From assembly GCA_000720845.1 (NCBI GenBank), contig JODU01000006.1, forward strand, positions 186,001 to 250,000: a stretch of DNA of 64,000 nt, read 5' to 3'. A model generated the notes under the pieces. That model searched no databases. It was not told the DNA's origin and saw nothing but the letters and a program-made list of their open reading frames with translations. Below, in pieces: positions 45,374-53,476 of the stretch. The translations under genes and the position numbers were made by a program. This DNA is from Kitasatospora aureofaciens (GTDB lineage: Bacteria; Actinomycetota; Actinomycetes; Streptomycetales; Streptomycetaceae). How positions within the stretch are numbered: the first letter of the stretch is position 1; the number at the start of each line of letters is the position of its first letter.

Positions 45374-46369
45374 TTACTCTGGGTTGTCCGCGAGAGATCT
45401 TGCCGCCCGGACGCAGTGGGCGAGCGCGCGCCGGGCGTAGTCCGGGGAGGCACCCGCGAGTCCGCACGCCGGAGTGACGGTGACCGCCTCCGCGAGCAGC
45501 TCCGGACGCAGCCCCAGCCTGCGCCACAGCGTTCTGACACCCATGACGCTACCGGCCGGGTCTGACAATGCGGTGTCCGTGCCCGGCACGACACCGGTGA
45601 ACAGCCGGGTGCCGCCCTCGACGGCCTCACCGATCGCGTCGTCGTCACGCTCGGTGAGAAGCGAGAAGTCGAAGGAGACGCCCGCGACGCCCGCCCGCCG
45701 CAGCAGGGCGAACGGCACGTCCGGCGCGCAGGAGTGGACCACGACGGGGCCGTCGGCGTGCACCCCGGCGACCTCGCGCAGTGTCGCCTCCACGACCTGG
45801 CGGTCGACGGCGCGGTGGGTGCGGTAGCCGCTCGCGCTGCGCACCTGTCCGCGCAGGACGGCGGTGAGGGAGGGTTCGTCGAGCTGGAGGACGACGCGGG
45901 CACCCGGCACCCGGCGCCGTACCTCGGCCAGGTGCAGGCGCACGCCCTCGGCGAGCGAGGCGGCGAGGTCGCGACAGGCGCCGGGGTCGGACAGGACCGC
46001 CTCGCCGTTGCGCAGTTCCAGGGCGGCGGCGAGCGTCCACGGGCCGACGGCCTGGACCTTGAGCGGCCCCTCGTAGTCCTGGGTGAACTCCTCCAGGGCG
46101 TCCAGGTCCTCCCGGAGCCAGCCCCGGGCCCGCTTGGTGTCCCGGCCGGGCCGGTCGCCGAGCCGCCAGCCGCTGGGCTCCACGCGCGCGTACAGCTCGA
46201 CGAGCATCCCGGCGGTGCGGCCGATCATGTCGGCGCCGGGGCCTCGGGCGGGCAGCTCGGGGAGGAAGGGGAAGTCCTCGAAGCTGCCGGTGGCGGTCCT
46301 GGCGGCCTCCCGGGCGTCCTGGCCCGGAAGGCTGCCGATGCCGGTGGCGGGGGCGAAGGTGTCGTTCAC
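45374..46369 (-). CDS. MetE-like (cobalamin-independent methionine synthase C-terminal domain) protein
   Basis: The 331-residue TIM-barrel protein opens with ATGIGSLPGQDA and resembles the catalytic C-terminal half of MetE. The zinc ligands appear as HSC (VVVHSCAPD) and the Cys of VTPACGLAG; the glutamate ligand place reads Asp (VSFDFSLL). MetE itself is about 750 residues, so this is a core enzyme without the N-terminal half, as seen in archaeal core-MetE proteins. The methyl donor and acceptor are uncertain. It is co-transcribed with ligA downstream. Confidence 0.8.
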   Translation of the reverse strand: MNDTFAPATGIGSLPGQDAREAARTATGSFEDFPFLPELPARGPGADMIGRTAGMLVELYARVEPSGWRLGDRPGRDTKRARGWLREDLDALEEFTQDYEGPLKVQAVGPWTLAAALELRNGEAVLSDPGACRDLAASLAEGVRLHLAEVRRRVPGARVVLQLDEPSLTAVLRGQVRSASGYRTHRAVDRQVVEATLREVAGVHADGPVVVHSCAPDVPFALLRRAGVAGVSFDFSLLTERDDDAIGEAVEGGTRLFTGVVPGTDTALSDPAGSVMGVRTLWRRLGLRPELLAEAVTVTPACGLAGASPDYARRALAHCVRAARSLADNPE

Positions 46370-46433
46370 GGGGCAAGCCTACGCAGGGGCGCGGGGCCGG
46401 AATTCGCCCCCGCCGCCCCTCGCGAGAGGTCGC

Positions 46434-47123
46434 TCACCGTCCCGGGCGCACCGTCAGGTCGTTGACCTCCGCGTCCCTCGGGAGGTCCAGGGCCATCAGG
46501 ATCGTCGTGGCGACGGACTCGGGGTCGATCCACTGCGCCGGGTCGTACTCCTTGCCCTCCTGCTGGTGGACCTTGGCCTGCATGGGGCTGGCGGTGCGGC
46601 CGGGGTAGACGGAGGTGACGCGGACGCCGTTCGCGCGCTCCTCCTGGCGCAGGGCGTCGGCCAGGGCCTTCAGGCCGTGCTTGGAGGCGCCGTACGCGGC
46701 CCAGCCCGCGTGGGCGTTGAGACCGGAGCCGGAGTTGACGAAGAGCACCTGGCCCTTGGCGACGCGGATCTGGGGCAGCAGGAGACGGGTCAGCTCGGCG
46801 GGGGCGACCAGGTTGACGTTCAGCTGGTTGAGCCAGGTCTTCGGGGTGAGGTCGCCGACCGGGCCGAGGTCGACGACCCCGGCGATGTGGAGCAGCGAGT
46901 CCACCCGGTCGGGCAGGCTCTGGTGGGAGAGGGCCCAGGACAGCTTGCCCGGCTCCGCGAGGTCCCCGACCAGGGTCTTCGCACCCGGGAGCGCGGCGGC
47001 CAGTTCCTTGGCGCGGCCCGCGTCGCGCGCGTGGAGCACGATCTCGTCGCCGCGTTCGTGCAGCCGGCGGGCGACGGCCGCGCCGATGCCGGAGCCCGCT
47101 CCGGTGATCACATGTGTAGCCAT
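46434..47123 (-). CDS. Short-chain dehydrogenase/reductase
   Basis: The 229-residue classical SDR has the NAD(P) motif TGAGSGIGAAVARRL at the N-terminus, a DLAEP motif, the catalytic Ser in NSGSGLNAH and YGASK with Tyr and Lys. A cytoplasmic oxidoreductase for an alcohol or ketone; the substrate is unknown. It lies 49 bp after the LOG-family gene and 64 bp before the MetE-like gene on the same strand. Confidence 0.9.
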   Translation of the reverse strand: MATHVITGAGSGIGAAVARRLHERGDEIVLHARDAGRAKELAAALPGAKTLVGDLAEPGKLSWALSHQSLPDRVDSLLHIAGVVDLGPVGDLTPKTWLNQLNVNLVAPAELTRLLLPQIRVAKGQVLFVNSGSGLNAHAGWAAYGASKHGLKALADALRQEERANGVRVTSVYPGRTASPMQAKVHQQEGKEYDPAQWIDPESVATTILMALDLPRDAEVNDLTVRPGR

Positions 47124-47172
47124 GCCGCCATGCTCGCATCAGCCGGGCGGCGCCCGGAGCCCACCCGGCGCC

Positions 47173-47712
47173 CTACTCGATGCCCTGGCTCTCCTCCAGG
47201 TAGGCGAGCGCGCCGACCGGCTCCTCGGCGAAGAACACCAGCTCGGTGAGGGGGCGGGGCAGGAAACCCTCGTCCTCCATGCGGCGGAACTGCTCCCTGA
47301 GGCCGTCGTAGAAGCCCGCGGTGTTGAGCAGGACGACCGGCTTGTCGGTGTGCCCGTGCTTCTTCAGCTCCAGGATCTCGGTGGCCTCGTCGAGCGTGCC
47401 GGTGCCGCCCACCATGATGACCACGGCGTCGGCCTTCTCCAGCAGCAGCCGCTTGCGCTCGGCCAGGTCCTTGGCGATCACCATCTCGTCGGCGCCCTCG
47501 CGCGCCTTGGCCGCCAGGAAGTCCACCGAGACCCCGAGCAGCCGTCCGCCGGCCTCCTGCACGCCGTCGGCGACGACCTTCATCAGACCGACGTCGGAGC
47601 CGCCCCAGACGAGGGTGTGCCGGCCCTTGCCGAGCAGTTCGGCGAACTCCTTGGCGGGGCCCGTGTAGCGCTCGTCGAGGTCGGCGGCGGAGAGGAAGAC
47701 GCAGATGTTCAT
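47173..47712 (-). CDS. LOG-family protein (cytokinin riboside 5'-monophosphate phosphoribohydrolase type)
   Basis: The 179-residue protein has the Rossmann-like LOG fold: VWGGSDVGLMKVVADGV, and the nucleotide loop GGTGTLDEATEIL in place of the usual PGGxGTxxE, with the preceding Pro replaced by Val. LOG proteins remove ribose phosphate from AMP or cytokinin nucleotides. The ATG at 47712 is favoured; an upstream extension is low-quality sequence and overlaps the divergent gene. Divergent from the DUF427 gene by 91 bp. Confidence 0.85.
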   Translation of the reverse strand: MNICVFLSAADLDERYTGPAKEFAELLGKGRHTLVWGGSDVGLMKVVADGVQEAGGRLLGVSVDFLAAKAREGADEMVIAKDLAERKRLLLEKADAVVIMVGGTGTLDEATEILELKKHGHTDKPVVLLNTAGFYDGLREQFRRMEDEGFLPRPLTELVFFAEEPVGALAYLEESQGIE

Positions 47713-47803
47713 GGCCTCCACCGTACGGCCGGGCCCGGAGGGGAAGAACCCGGCCTCCGGGGACGCTGTAGTGACGAAGGCCACTGCCACCAGGAGGACG
47801 ATC

Positions 47804-48136
47804 GTGACCAAGGGACTCAAGGGACACCGCATCACCGTCGAACCGAGCGACCGGCACGTGCGCGTGGTGCACGGCGGGCAGGTGCTGGCGGAGAGCGACG
47901 GGGCGCTGGTGCTGCACGAGACGGGCTGTCCCGACCGGTACTACATCCCGCCCCGGGACGTACGCGTCGACCTGCTGACCCCGTCCGGCACGACCACCCA
48001 CTGCCCCTTCAAGGGCGACGCCTCCTACTGGTCGCTGCCGGACGCGGCGGACCTGGTCTGGGCGTACCCGGACCCGAAGCCGGAGGTCGCGGAGATCAAG
48101 GACCACCTCTGTTTCTACGAAGTCGAGGTGTCCTGA
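47804..48136 (+). CDS. DUF427 domain protein
   Basis: The 110-residue protein is a compact beta-roll of the DUF427 family: VTKGLKGHRITVEPSDRHVR, ALVLHETGCPDRYYIPPRDV, HCPFKGDASYW and VWAYPDP. These small proteins are common in actinobacteria; a functional assignment is not established. GTG at 47804 is chosen because AGGAGG lies 7 bases upstream; an in-frame extension to 47705 has no such site. The hydrolase gene follows by 37 bp on the same strand. Confidence 0.86.
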   Translation: MTKGLKGHRITVEPSDRHVRVVHGGQVLAESDGALVLHETGCPDRYYIPPRDVRVDLLTPSGTTTHCPFKGDASYWSLPDAADLVWAYPDPKPEVAEIKDHLCFYEVEVS

Positions 48137-48173
48137 GCGATGAATCCGGTGCCGTACGGCAGTCTGCACAGGC

Positions 48174-48953
48174 ATGGAGAAGACGACTGTCTCGCGTGAC
48201 GGCACCCGCATCGCCTACGAACGCTCCGGCCGGGGGCCGGCGGTCGTGCTCGTCAGCGGCGCCATGTCGACGGGTGCCACGACCGCGCCCCTGGCCGCCG
48301 AGCTGTCGGGCCGTTTCGACGTCACCGTGTACGACCGCCGGGGGCGCGGCGAGAGCGGCGACACGCCGCCCTACGCGGTGGAGCGCGAGATCGAGGACCT
48401 GGCGGCGCTGATCGGGGCGGTGGGCGGCGAGGCGTCGCTGTACGGCATGTCGTCGGGCGGCGCGCTGGTGCTCCGGGCGGCGGCGAGCGGTCTGCCGGTG
48501 CGCCGGGTCGCGGTGTACGAGGTGCCGTACGCCATGGACGACGCCGCCGCGCGGGCCGCGGCCGAGTACACCGAGCGGCTGGCCGAGGTGCTGGGGCAGG
48601 GCCGGCGCGGGGACGCGGTGGAGCTGTTCCTGCGGCACACGGGGCTGGGCGAGGAGATGATCCGCGGTGCCCGGCAGTCCCCCATGTGGGCCGGGATGGA
48701 GTCGGTGGCGCCGAGCCTGGCGTACGACGACGCCGTGCTGGGCGACAGCCGGGTGCCCGCGTCCGCGATCGCCTCGATCGGCGCTCCCCTGCTGGCCCTC
48801 GCGGGCGGGGCGAGCGACGCGTGGTGGCACGGGGCCGCCCGTGCGATCGCTCAGGCGGCGCCCGACGGCCGGTACGGCACCGTGGCCGGGCAGACCCACA
48901 TGGTGGAGCCGGGCGTACTGGCGCCGGTGCTGGCGGAGTTCCTCGCCGGGTGA
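48174..48953 (+). CDS. Alpha/beta-fold hydrolase
   Basis: The 259-residue protein has the oxyanion region VLVSGAMSTG, VYDRRGRGESGD, the nucleophile elbow GMSSGG (Ser about residue 93) and the final His in GQTHMVEPG. A serine hydrolase of esterase or epoxide-hydrolase-like topology acting on an unknown small molecule in the cytoplasm. It converges on mnmA with a 49-bp gap. Confidence 0.88.
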   Translation: MEKTTVSRDGTRIAYERSGRGPAVVLVSGAMSTGATTAPLAAELSGRFDVTVYDRRGRGESGDTPPYAVEREIEDLAALIGAVGGEASLYGMSSGGALVLRAAASGLPVRRVAVYEVPYAMDDAAARAAAEYTERLAEVLGQGRRGDAVELFLRHTGLGEEMIRGARQSPMWAGMESVAPSLAYDDAVLGDSRVPASAIASIGAPLLALAGGASDAWWHGAARAIAQAAPDGRYGTVAGQTHMVEPGVLAPVLAEFLAG

Positions 48954-49002
48954 GCCGACGCCACGGCGGTCACCCTCGCCGTCGTACGCCCCGGCGGACG
49001 AC

Positions 49003-50133
49003 TCAGACCGCGCCGGCCGTCGCGCGCGAGGTGGACGCGATCGTCGCGGAGCCCACCACGCGCGTGCCGTCGTACAGCACGATCGCCTGGCCGGGGGCGA
49101 CGCCGCGGACCGGCTCGGTGAAGGCCACCTGCAGGGTGCCGTCGACCAGTTCGGCCCGTACCTCGGTCTCGCCGCCGTGGGCGCGGAGCTGGGCGGTGTA
49201 GGTGCCGGGGCCGGTGGGGGCCGCGCCGCACCAGCGGGGCTTGATCGCGCTGAGGGCGTCGACGTCGAGCGCCTCGGCCGGGCCGACCGTCACGGTGTTG
49301 TCCACCGGGGAGATGTCCAGGACGTAGCGCGGCTTGCCGTCGGGGGCCGGGGTGCCGATCCTGAGGCCCTTGCGCTGGCCGATGGTGTAGCCGTACGCGC
49401 CCTCGTGGGTGCCGAGCCGGTTGCCCGCCTCGTCGACGATGTCGCCCTCCGCCTTGCCCAGCCGGTCCGCCAGGAAGCCCTGGGTGTCGCCGTCGGCGAT
49501 GAAGCAGATGTCGTGCGAGTCGGGCTTCTTGGCCACCGCGAGGCCCCTGCGCTCGGCCTCCGCGCGGATCTCGTCCTTGGTGGTGACCGTGTCGCCGAGC
49601 GGGAACATCGCGTGGGCGAGCTGCCGGTCGTCGAGCACCCCGAGGACGTAGCTCTGGTCCTTGGCCATGTCGGAGGCGCGGTGCAGCTCGCGGACGCCGT
49701 CCTCGCGCAGGATCACCTTCGCGTAGTGGCCGGTGCAGACGGCGTCGAAGCCGAGGGCCAGCGCCTTGTCGAGCAGCGCGGCGAACTTGATCTTCTCGTT
49801 GCAGCGCAGGCACGGGTTGGGGGTGCGGCCGGCCTCGTACTCGGCGACGAAGTCCTCGACCACGTCCTCCCGGAAGCGGTCGGCTAGGTCCCACACGTAG
49901 AACGGGATGCCGATGACGTCCGCGGCGCGGCGGGCGTCCCGTGAGTCCTCGATGGTGCAACAGCCCCGGGCGCCCGTGCGGAAGGACTGCGGGTTGGCGG
50001 AGAGCGCCAGGTGGACGCCGGTCACGTCGTGCCCCGCCTCGGCCGCGCGGGCGGCGGCGACGGCGGAGTCGACTCCGCCCGACATGGCGGCGAGGACGCG
50101 GAGGGGACGGGTGCGCTGCGGGGTCTCAGTCAT
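49003..50133 (-). CDS. mnmA: tRNA 2-thiouridylase
   Basis: The 376-residue protein has the ATP-pyrophosphatase loop AMSGGVDSAVAAARA, RTPNPCLRCNEKIKF with the first catalytic Cys, and CFIADGDTQGFLADRLG with the second. It adds sulfur to U34 of tRNAs for Glu, Gln and Lys. The ATG at 50133 has GGAGG 4-9 bases upstream. The cysteine desulfurase gene 790 bp upstream on the same strand is a natural sulfur supplier, though the amidase gene lies between them on the other strand. Divergent from that amidase by 60 bp. Confidence 0.95.
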   Translation of the reverse strand: MTETPQRTRPLRVLAAMSGGVDSAVAAARAAEAGHDVTGVHLALSANPQSFRTGARGCCTIEDSRDARRAADVIGIPFYVWDLADRFREDVVEDFVAEYEAGRTPNPCLRCNEKIKFAALLDKALALGFDAVCTGHYAKVILREDGVRELHRASDMAKDQSYVLGVLDDRQLAHAMFPLGDTVTTKDEIRAEAERRGLAVAKKPDSHDICFIADGDTQGFLADRLGKAEGDIVDEAGNRLGTHEGAYGYTIGQRKGLRIGTPAPDGKPRYVLDISPVDNTVTVGPAEALDVDALSAIKPRWCGAAPTGPGTYTAQLRAHGGETEVRAELVDGTLQVAFTEPVRGVAPGQAIVLYDGTRVVGSATIASTSRATAGAV

Positions 50134-50193
50134 AACCCCTCCAGAGTACGGGGAGGCGGGAACCGGAGCGCGCGAGTATGCGTTGAAGATCGC

Positions 50194-50907
50194 ATGGGGG
50201 CGAAGCAGGGATCCACGAGCGGGTCCACGAGCGGCGGGTCCGCGGACGGCGACCGGCGGATCGGCCGCCGCGCGCTGATCGTCGGCGGTGCGGCGGCGGC
50301 CGTGGGCACCGGTGTGCTGGCCCGTGACGAGCTGGCCCGGCTGTGGTGGCGGATACCGGGCGTCGAGCGGCCCCGCGAGGAGGGCGCGGTCGACTACGCG
50401 GGCGCACGCTGGGTGGCGGCGTCGGACGCGAACTGGCGGCGGGCGGACCGGCCGGACGACTTCGGCATCGACATGGTGATCGTCCATGTCACACAGGGCA
50501 GCTTCGACAGCGCGGTGCGGGCCTTCCAGGACCCGGGGCACAAGGCGGCCGCGCACTACGTCGTCGGGCAGGACGGGCGCGTCACCCAGATGATCCGCGA
50601 GCTGGACGTGGCGTACCACGCGGGCAACCGCGACTACAACGAACGCAGTGTCGGCATCGAGCACGAGGGCTTCGTGGACCGGCCGCAGGACTTCACCGAC
50701 GCGATGTACGCCGCCTCCGCGCGGCTGACGGCGGGGATCTGCGCGCGGTACGACATACCCGTGGACCGCAGGCACATCCTCGGCCACGTGGAGGTGCCGG
50801 GCACCGACCACACCGACCCGGGGCCGCACTGGGACTGGGACCGGTACCTGAAACTGGTGCGGCGGGCGGCCACGAGCGGCCCGTCGAAGCCGCCGACCAA
50901 GGCCTGA
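50194..50907 (+). CDS. Exported N-acetylmuramoyl-L-alanine amidase (amidase_2 / PGRP type)
   Basis: The 237-residue protein has a cleavable or anchored N-terminal segment (RRIGRRALIVGGAAAAVGTG, Tat-like twin arginines then hydrophobic), then an amidase_2 domain: IVHVTQGS, YHAGNRDYNERSVGIEHEGF, GHVEVPGTDHTDPG. The zinc His residues are visible. It would cut the lactyl amide bond of peptidoglycan outside the cell. The ATG at 50194 is a good family start. Converges with the desulfurase gene by 15 bp. Confidence 0.87.
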   Translation: MGAKQGSTSGSTSGGSADGDRRIGRRALIVGGAAAAVGTGVLARDELARLWWRIPGVERPREEGAVDYAGARWVAASDANWRRADRPDDFGIDMVIVHVTQGSFDSAVRAFQDPGHKAAAHYVVGQDGRVTQMIRELDVAYHAGNRDYNERSVGIEHEGFVDRPQDFTDAMYAASARLTAGICARYDIPVDRRHILGHVEVPGTDHTDPGPHWDWDRYLKLVRRAATSGPSKPPTKA

Positions 50908-50922
50908 GCCCGACGACGGCGT

Positions 50923-52092
50923 CTACGACAGCCCCGCCGCCCGGGCCCGTTCCACCGCGGGGCCGATCGCCTTGGCGAGCGCCGCCACGTCGGCCTCGGT
51001 CGAGGTGTGGCCCAGCGAGAAGCGCAGGGTGCCGCGGGCCAGGTCGGGGTCGGTTCCGGCGGCCAGCAGGACGTGGCTGGGCTGGGCGACGCCCGCGGTG
51101 CACGCGGAGCCGGTGGAGCACTCGATGCCCTGGGCGTCGAGCAGCAGGAGCAGCGAGTCGCCCTCGCAGCCCGGGAAGGTGAAGTGGGCGTTGGCCGGGA
51201 GGCGGCCGTCGGGTGCCGGGTCGCCGCCGAGGATCGCGTCCGGGACGGCCGTGCGGACGGCGTCGACCAGGTCGTCGCGCAGGGCGCCGATCTCCCGGGC
51301 GAACCACTCGCGCCGCTCGGCGGCCAGGCGCCCGGCGACCGCGAAGGAGGCGACGGCGGGGACGTCGAGGGTGCCGGAGCGCACGTGGCGTTCCTGGCCG
51401 CCGCCGTGCAGGACGGGGACCGGGGTGTACTCCCTGCCGAGCAGCAGCGCGCCGATGCCGTAGGGGCCGCCGATCTTGTGGCCGGAAACGGTCATGGCGG
51501 CGAGCCCGGAGGCGGCGAAGTCGACCGGGAGCTGCCCGAAGGCCTGGACCGCGTCGGCGTGCAGCGGCACGTCGAACTCGGCGGCCACGTCGGCGAGTTC
51601 ACGGACCGGCATGATCGTGCCGATCTCGTTGTTGGCCCACATGACGGTGGCGAGGGCCACGTCGTCGGGGTCGCGGGCGATGGCCGCGTGCAGCGCCTCG
51701 GGGTGGACCCGGCCGAGGGCGTCGACCGGCAGGTACTCGACCTGCGCGCCCTCGTGCTCGCCGAGCCAGTGGACGGCGTCGAGGACCGCGTGGTGCTCGA
51801 CGGGGCTGGCCAGGACCCGGGTGCGGGCCGGGTCGGCGTCGCGGCGGGCCCAGTACAGGCCCTTGACGGCGAGGTTGTCGGCCTCGGTGCCGCCGGAGGT
51901 GAGGACCACCTCGCTGGGGCGGGCGCCGAGCGCCTCGGCGAGGGTCTCGCGGGCCTCCTCGACGGTGCGCCGCGCCCGGCGTCCGGACGCGTGGAGGGAG
52001 GAGGCGTTGCCGGTGACGCTCAGGTGCGCGGCGAGTGCCTCGACTGCCTCGGGAAGCATCGGGGTCGTCGCGGCGTGGTCGAGGTAAGCCAT
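50923..52092 (-). CDS. iscS: Cysteine desulfurase (IscS/NifS type)
   Basis: The 389-residue PLP enzyme shows the cofactor Lys206 (SGHKIGGPYG), HADAVQAFGQ and the persulfide Cys331 in ECSTGSACTAGVAQPSH. It removes sulfur from cysteine for FeS clusters and thio-modification of tRNA. The ATG at 52092 is the family start. Its neighbour mnmA downstream is a known user of such sulfur; FeS scaffold genes are not adjacent. Confidence 0.93.
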   Translation of the reverse strand: MAYLDHAATTPMLPEAVEALAAHLSVTGNASSLHASGRRARRTVEEARETLAEALGARPSEVVLTSGGTEADNLAVKGLYWARRDADPARTRVLASPVEHHAVLDAVHWLGEHEGAQVEYLPVDALGRVHPEALHAAIARDPDDVALATVMWANNEIGTIMPVRELADVAAEFDVPLHADAVQAFGQLPVDFAASGLAAMTVSGHKIGGPYGIGALLLGREYTPVPVLHGGGQERHVRSGTLDVPAVASFAVAGRLAAERREWFAREIGALRDDLVDAVRTAVPDAILGGDPAPDGRLPANAHFTFPGCEGDSLLLLLDAQGIECSTGSACTAGVAQPSHVLLAAGTDPDLARGTLRFSLGHTSTEADVAALAKAIGPAVERARAAGLS

Positions 52093-52182
52093 GGTGCGGC
52101 CGATTCTACGGGGCGGTTCCGCCCGGTCCCGGAGCAAGGGCCGCCTCGTCGCGCGGCGGCCCGGAGGAGGCCGCGCGGTGGC

Positions 52183-52494
52183 TCACAGGCTCCAGGACAT
52201 CGTGTTGTCGGCGGACATGAAGGCCACCAGGACCAGCAGGTCGGCGACGCCCAGGCCGAGGCCGAGGAGGGCCCGGCCGCGGCGGGCGGTGCCGCGCCAC
52301 AGGGCGATGCCGGCCAGGGCGATGGCGATCGGGCCGAGGAAGACGTTGAGGACGAGCAGACCGAGCAGGCCGAGGACGAAGGAGGCGACGGCCATGCCGT
52401 CGGTGTCGTGGATGCCGGTACGACGGGTGGGGCGACTGGCGTCGGTGCTGCCCGTGGTGTCGGTGCTGCGGTGGGCCGGTGCGGTGAGCTGCAT
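52183..52494 (-). CDS. Small DUF4190-type membrane protein
   Basis: The 103-residue protein has a short polar N-terminus and two helices: MAVASFVLGLLGLLVLNVFL and LLGLGLGVADLLVLVAFM, with the GPIAIALAGIALWR linker typical of DUF4190. GGGAG lies before the ATG at 52494. It follows another small membrane gene by 49 bp, and both are divergent from the FabR-like TetR. Confidence 0.85.
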   Translation of the reverse strand: MQLTAPAHRSTDTTGSTDASRPTRRTGIHDTDGMAVASFVLGLLGLLVLNVFLGPIAIALAGIALWRGTARRGRALLGLGLGVADLLVLVAFMSADNTMSWSL

Positions 52495-52543
52495 GGGGTT
52501 CTCCCTGCCGTGCGTCGGTGGACCGTGCGCTGGTGGGCGTGGG

Positions 52544-52711
52544 TCAGTGGGCGGAGGTGCTCCGTCGGCGGCCGTGCCGCTCGCGGACCGCGAAGACGCC
52601 GAGCCAGACGGCGATGACCAGGCCGGCCGCGACGGAGAAGGTGAGCGGTGCGTGGGCGACTGCGCCCAGGACCACACCGAGGAGCAGGAGTGCGACGACG
52701 AGAAACACCAT
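52544..52711 (-). CDS. Small two-helix membrane protein, 55 aa
   Basis: A 55-residue frame starts at ATG 52711 with a GGGGGA site upstream. It encodes two hydrophobic spans (VFLVVALLLLGVVLGAVA and FSVAAGLVIAVWLGVFAV) and a basic tail RERHGRRRSTSAH. Short genes of this size are easily missed. It is the first gene divergent from the TetR at 52838, followed by the DUF4190 gene, so both are probable TetR targets. Confidence 0.78.
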   Translation of the reverse strand: MVFLVVALLLLGVVLGAVAHAPLTFSVAAGLVIAVWLGVFAVRERHGRRRSTSAH

Positions 52712-52760
52712 GGTGCTGATCCCCCAATCTGCGTGGACACTTCGGTGAACGATTGTGGTT

Positions 52761-52831
52761 ACAGTTGTTCACTGACTTCTCAGTCTAGCGCGTCGCACGG
52801 CTTTTCAATTCCGGAGAACAGTTGTTAACTG
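52761..52831. promoter_or_regulatory. Duplicated operator ACAGTTGTTMACTG upstream of FabR-like TetR
   Basis: ACAGTTGTTCACTG (52761-52774) and ACAGTTGTTAACTG (52818-52831) differ by one base and are 57 bp apart; each holds the inverted repeat CAGTT-N3-AACTG (imperfect in the first). One lies by the small membrane gene start and one just before the TetR start, as expected for autoregulation and control of the divergent genes. Confidence 0.75.
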
Positions 52832-52837
52832 CATGGC

Positions 52838-53464
52838 ATGAGTCACACCCCCGGCATCCGGCAGGCGCAGAAGCGGAAGACCCGGCAGGCGCTCCTCGAC
52901 GCGGCGCTCGGCCTGCTGGAGGAGCAGAGCCTGAGCAGTCTCGGCCTGCGCGAGGTCACCCGTGCCGTGGGCGTCGCCCCGACCGCCTTCTACCGGCACT
53001 TCCACTCCACGGCGGATCTCGGTGTGGCGCTGGTCGAGGAGGCGCTGGGCAGCCTGCACCCGATGATCCGGACCACGATGTCACCGGCCGAGGACGACGA
53101 CGAACGCATCGCCCGCGCGGTCGAGTTGATCGCCGGCCATGTGGCCGCGCACCCGGCCCACGTCCGCTTCATCGCGCGGGAACGGCACGGCGGGGTACAG
53201 CCGGTGCGCCGGGCCATACGGGAGCAGCTGGCGCGGTTCGCCGAGGAGGTGCGGGCCGAGCTGGCCACGGACGCGTCGGCCGCGGGCTGGAGCGAGACCG
53301 ATCTGCGCATGCTGGCGGGCCTCTACGTCGACCAGATGCTGATCACGGCGTCCCTGTTCCTGGAGACGCTGGACGCCCCGGAAGAGGAACGCCGCCGGGC
53401 CGTCGAGACGGCACGGCGGCAACTGCGGCTGATCAGCGTCGGCCGCAGGCACTGGCTGGACTGA
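52838..53464 (+). CDS. TetR-family regulator, FabR-like
   Basis: The 208-residue protein has the start SHTPGIRQAQKRKTRQALLD and SLGLREVTRAVGVAPTAFYR seen in FabR-type regulators of fatty-acid unsaturation. It probably binds the duplicated operator 7-77 bases upstream and controls itself and the small membrane genes. An acyl ligand is a family-based guess. The 3' end converges with a thioesterase-fold gene by 12 bp. Confidence 0.88.
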   Translation: MSHTPGIRQAQKRKTRQALLDAALGLLEEQSLSSLGLREVTRAVGVAPTAFYRHFHSTADLGVALVEEALGSLHPMIRTTMSPAEDDDERIARAVELIAGHVAAHPAHVRFIARERHGGVQPVRRAIREQLARFAEEVRAELATDASAAGWSETDLRMLAGLYVDQMLITASLFLETLDAPEEERRRAVETARRQLRLISVGRRHWLD

Positions 53465-53476
53465 GCAGCCCCCGGG

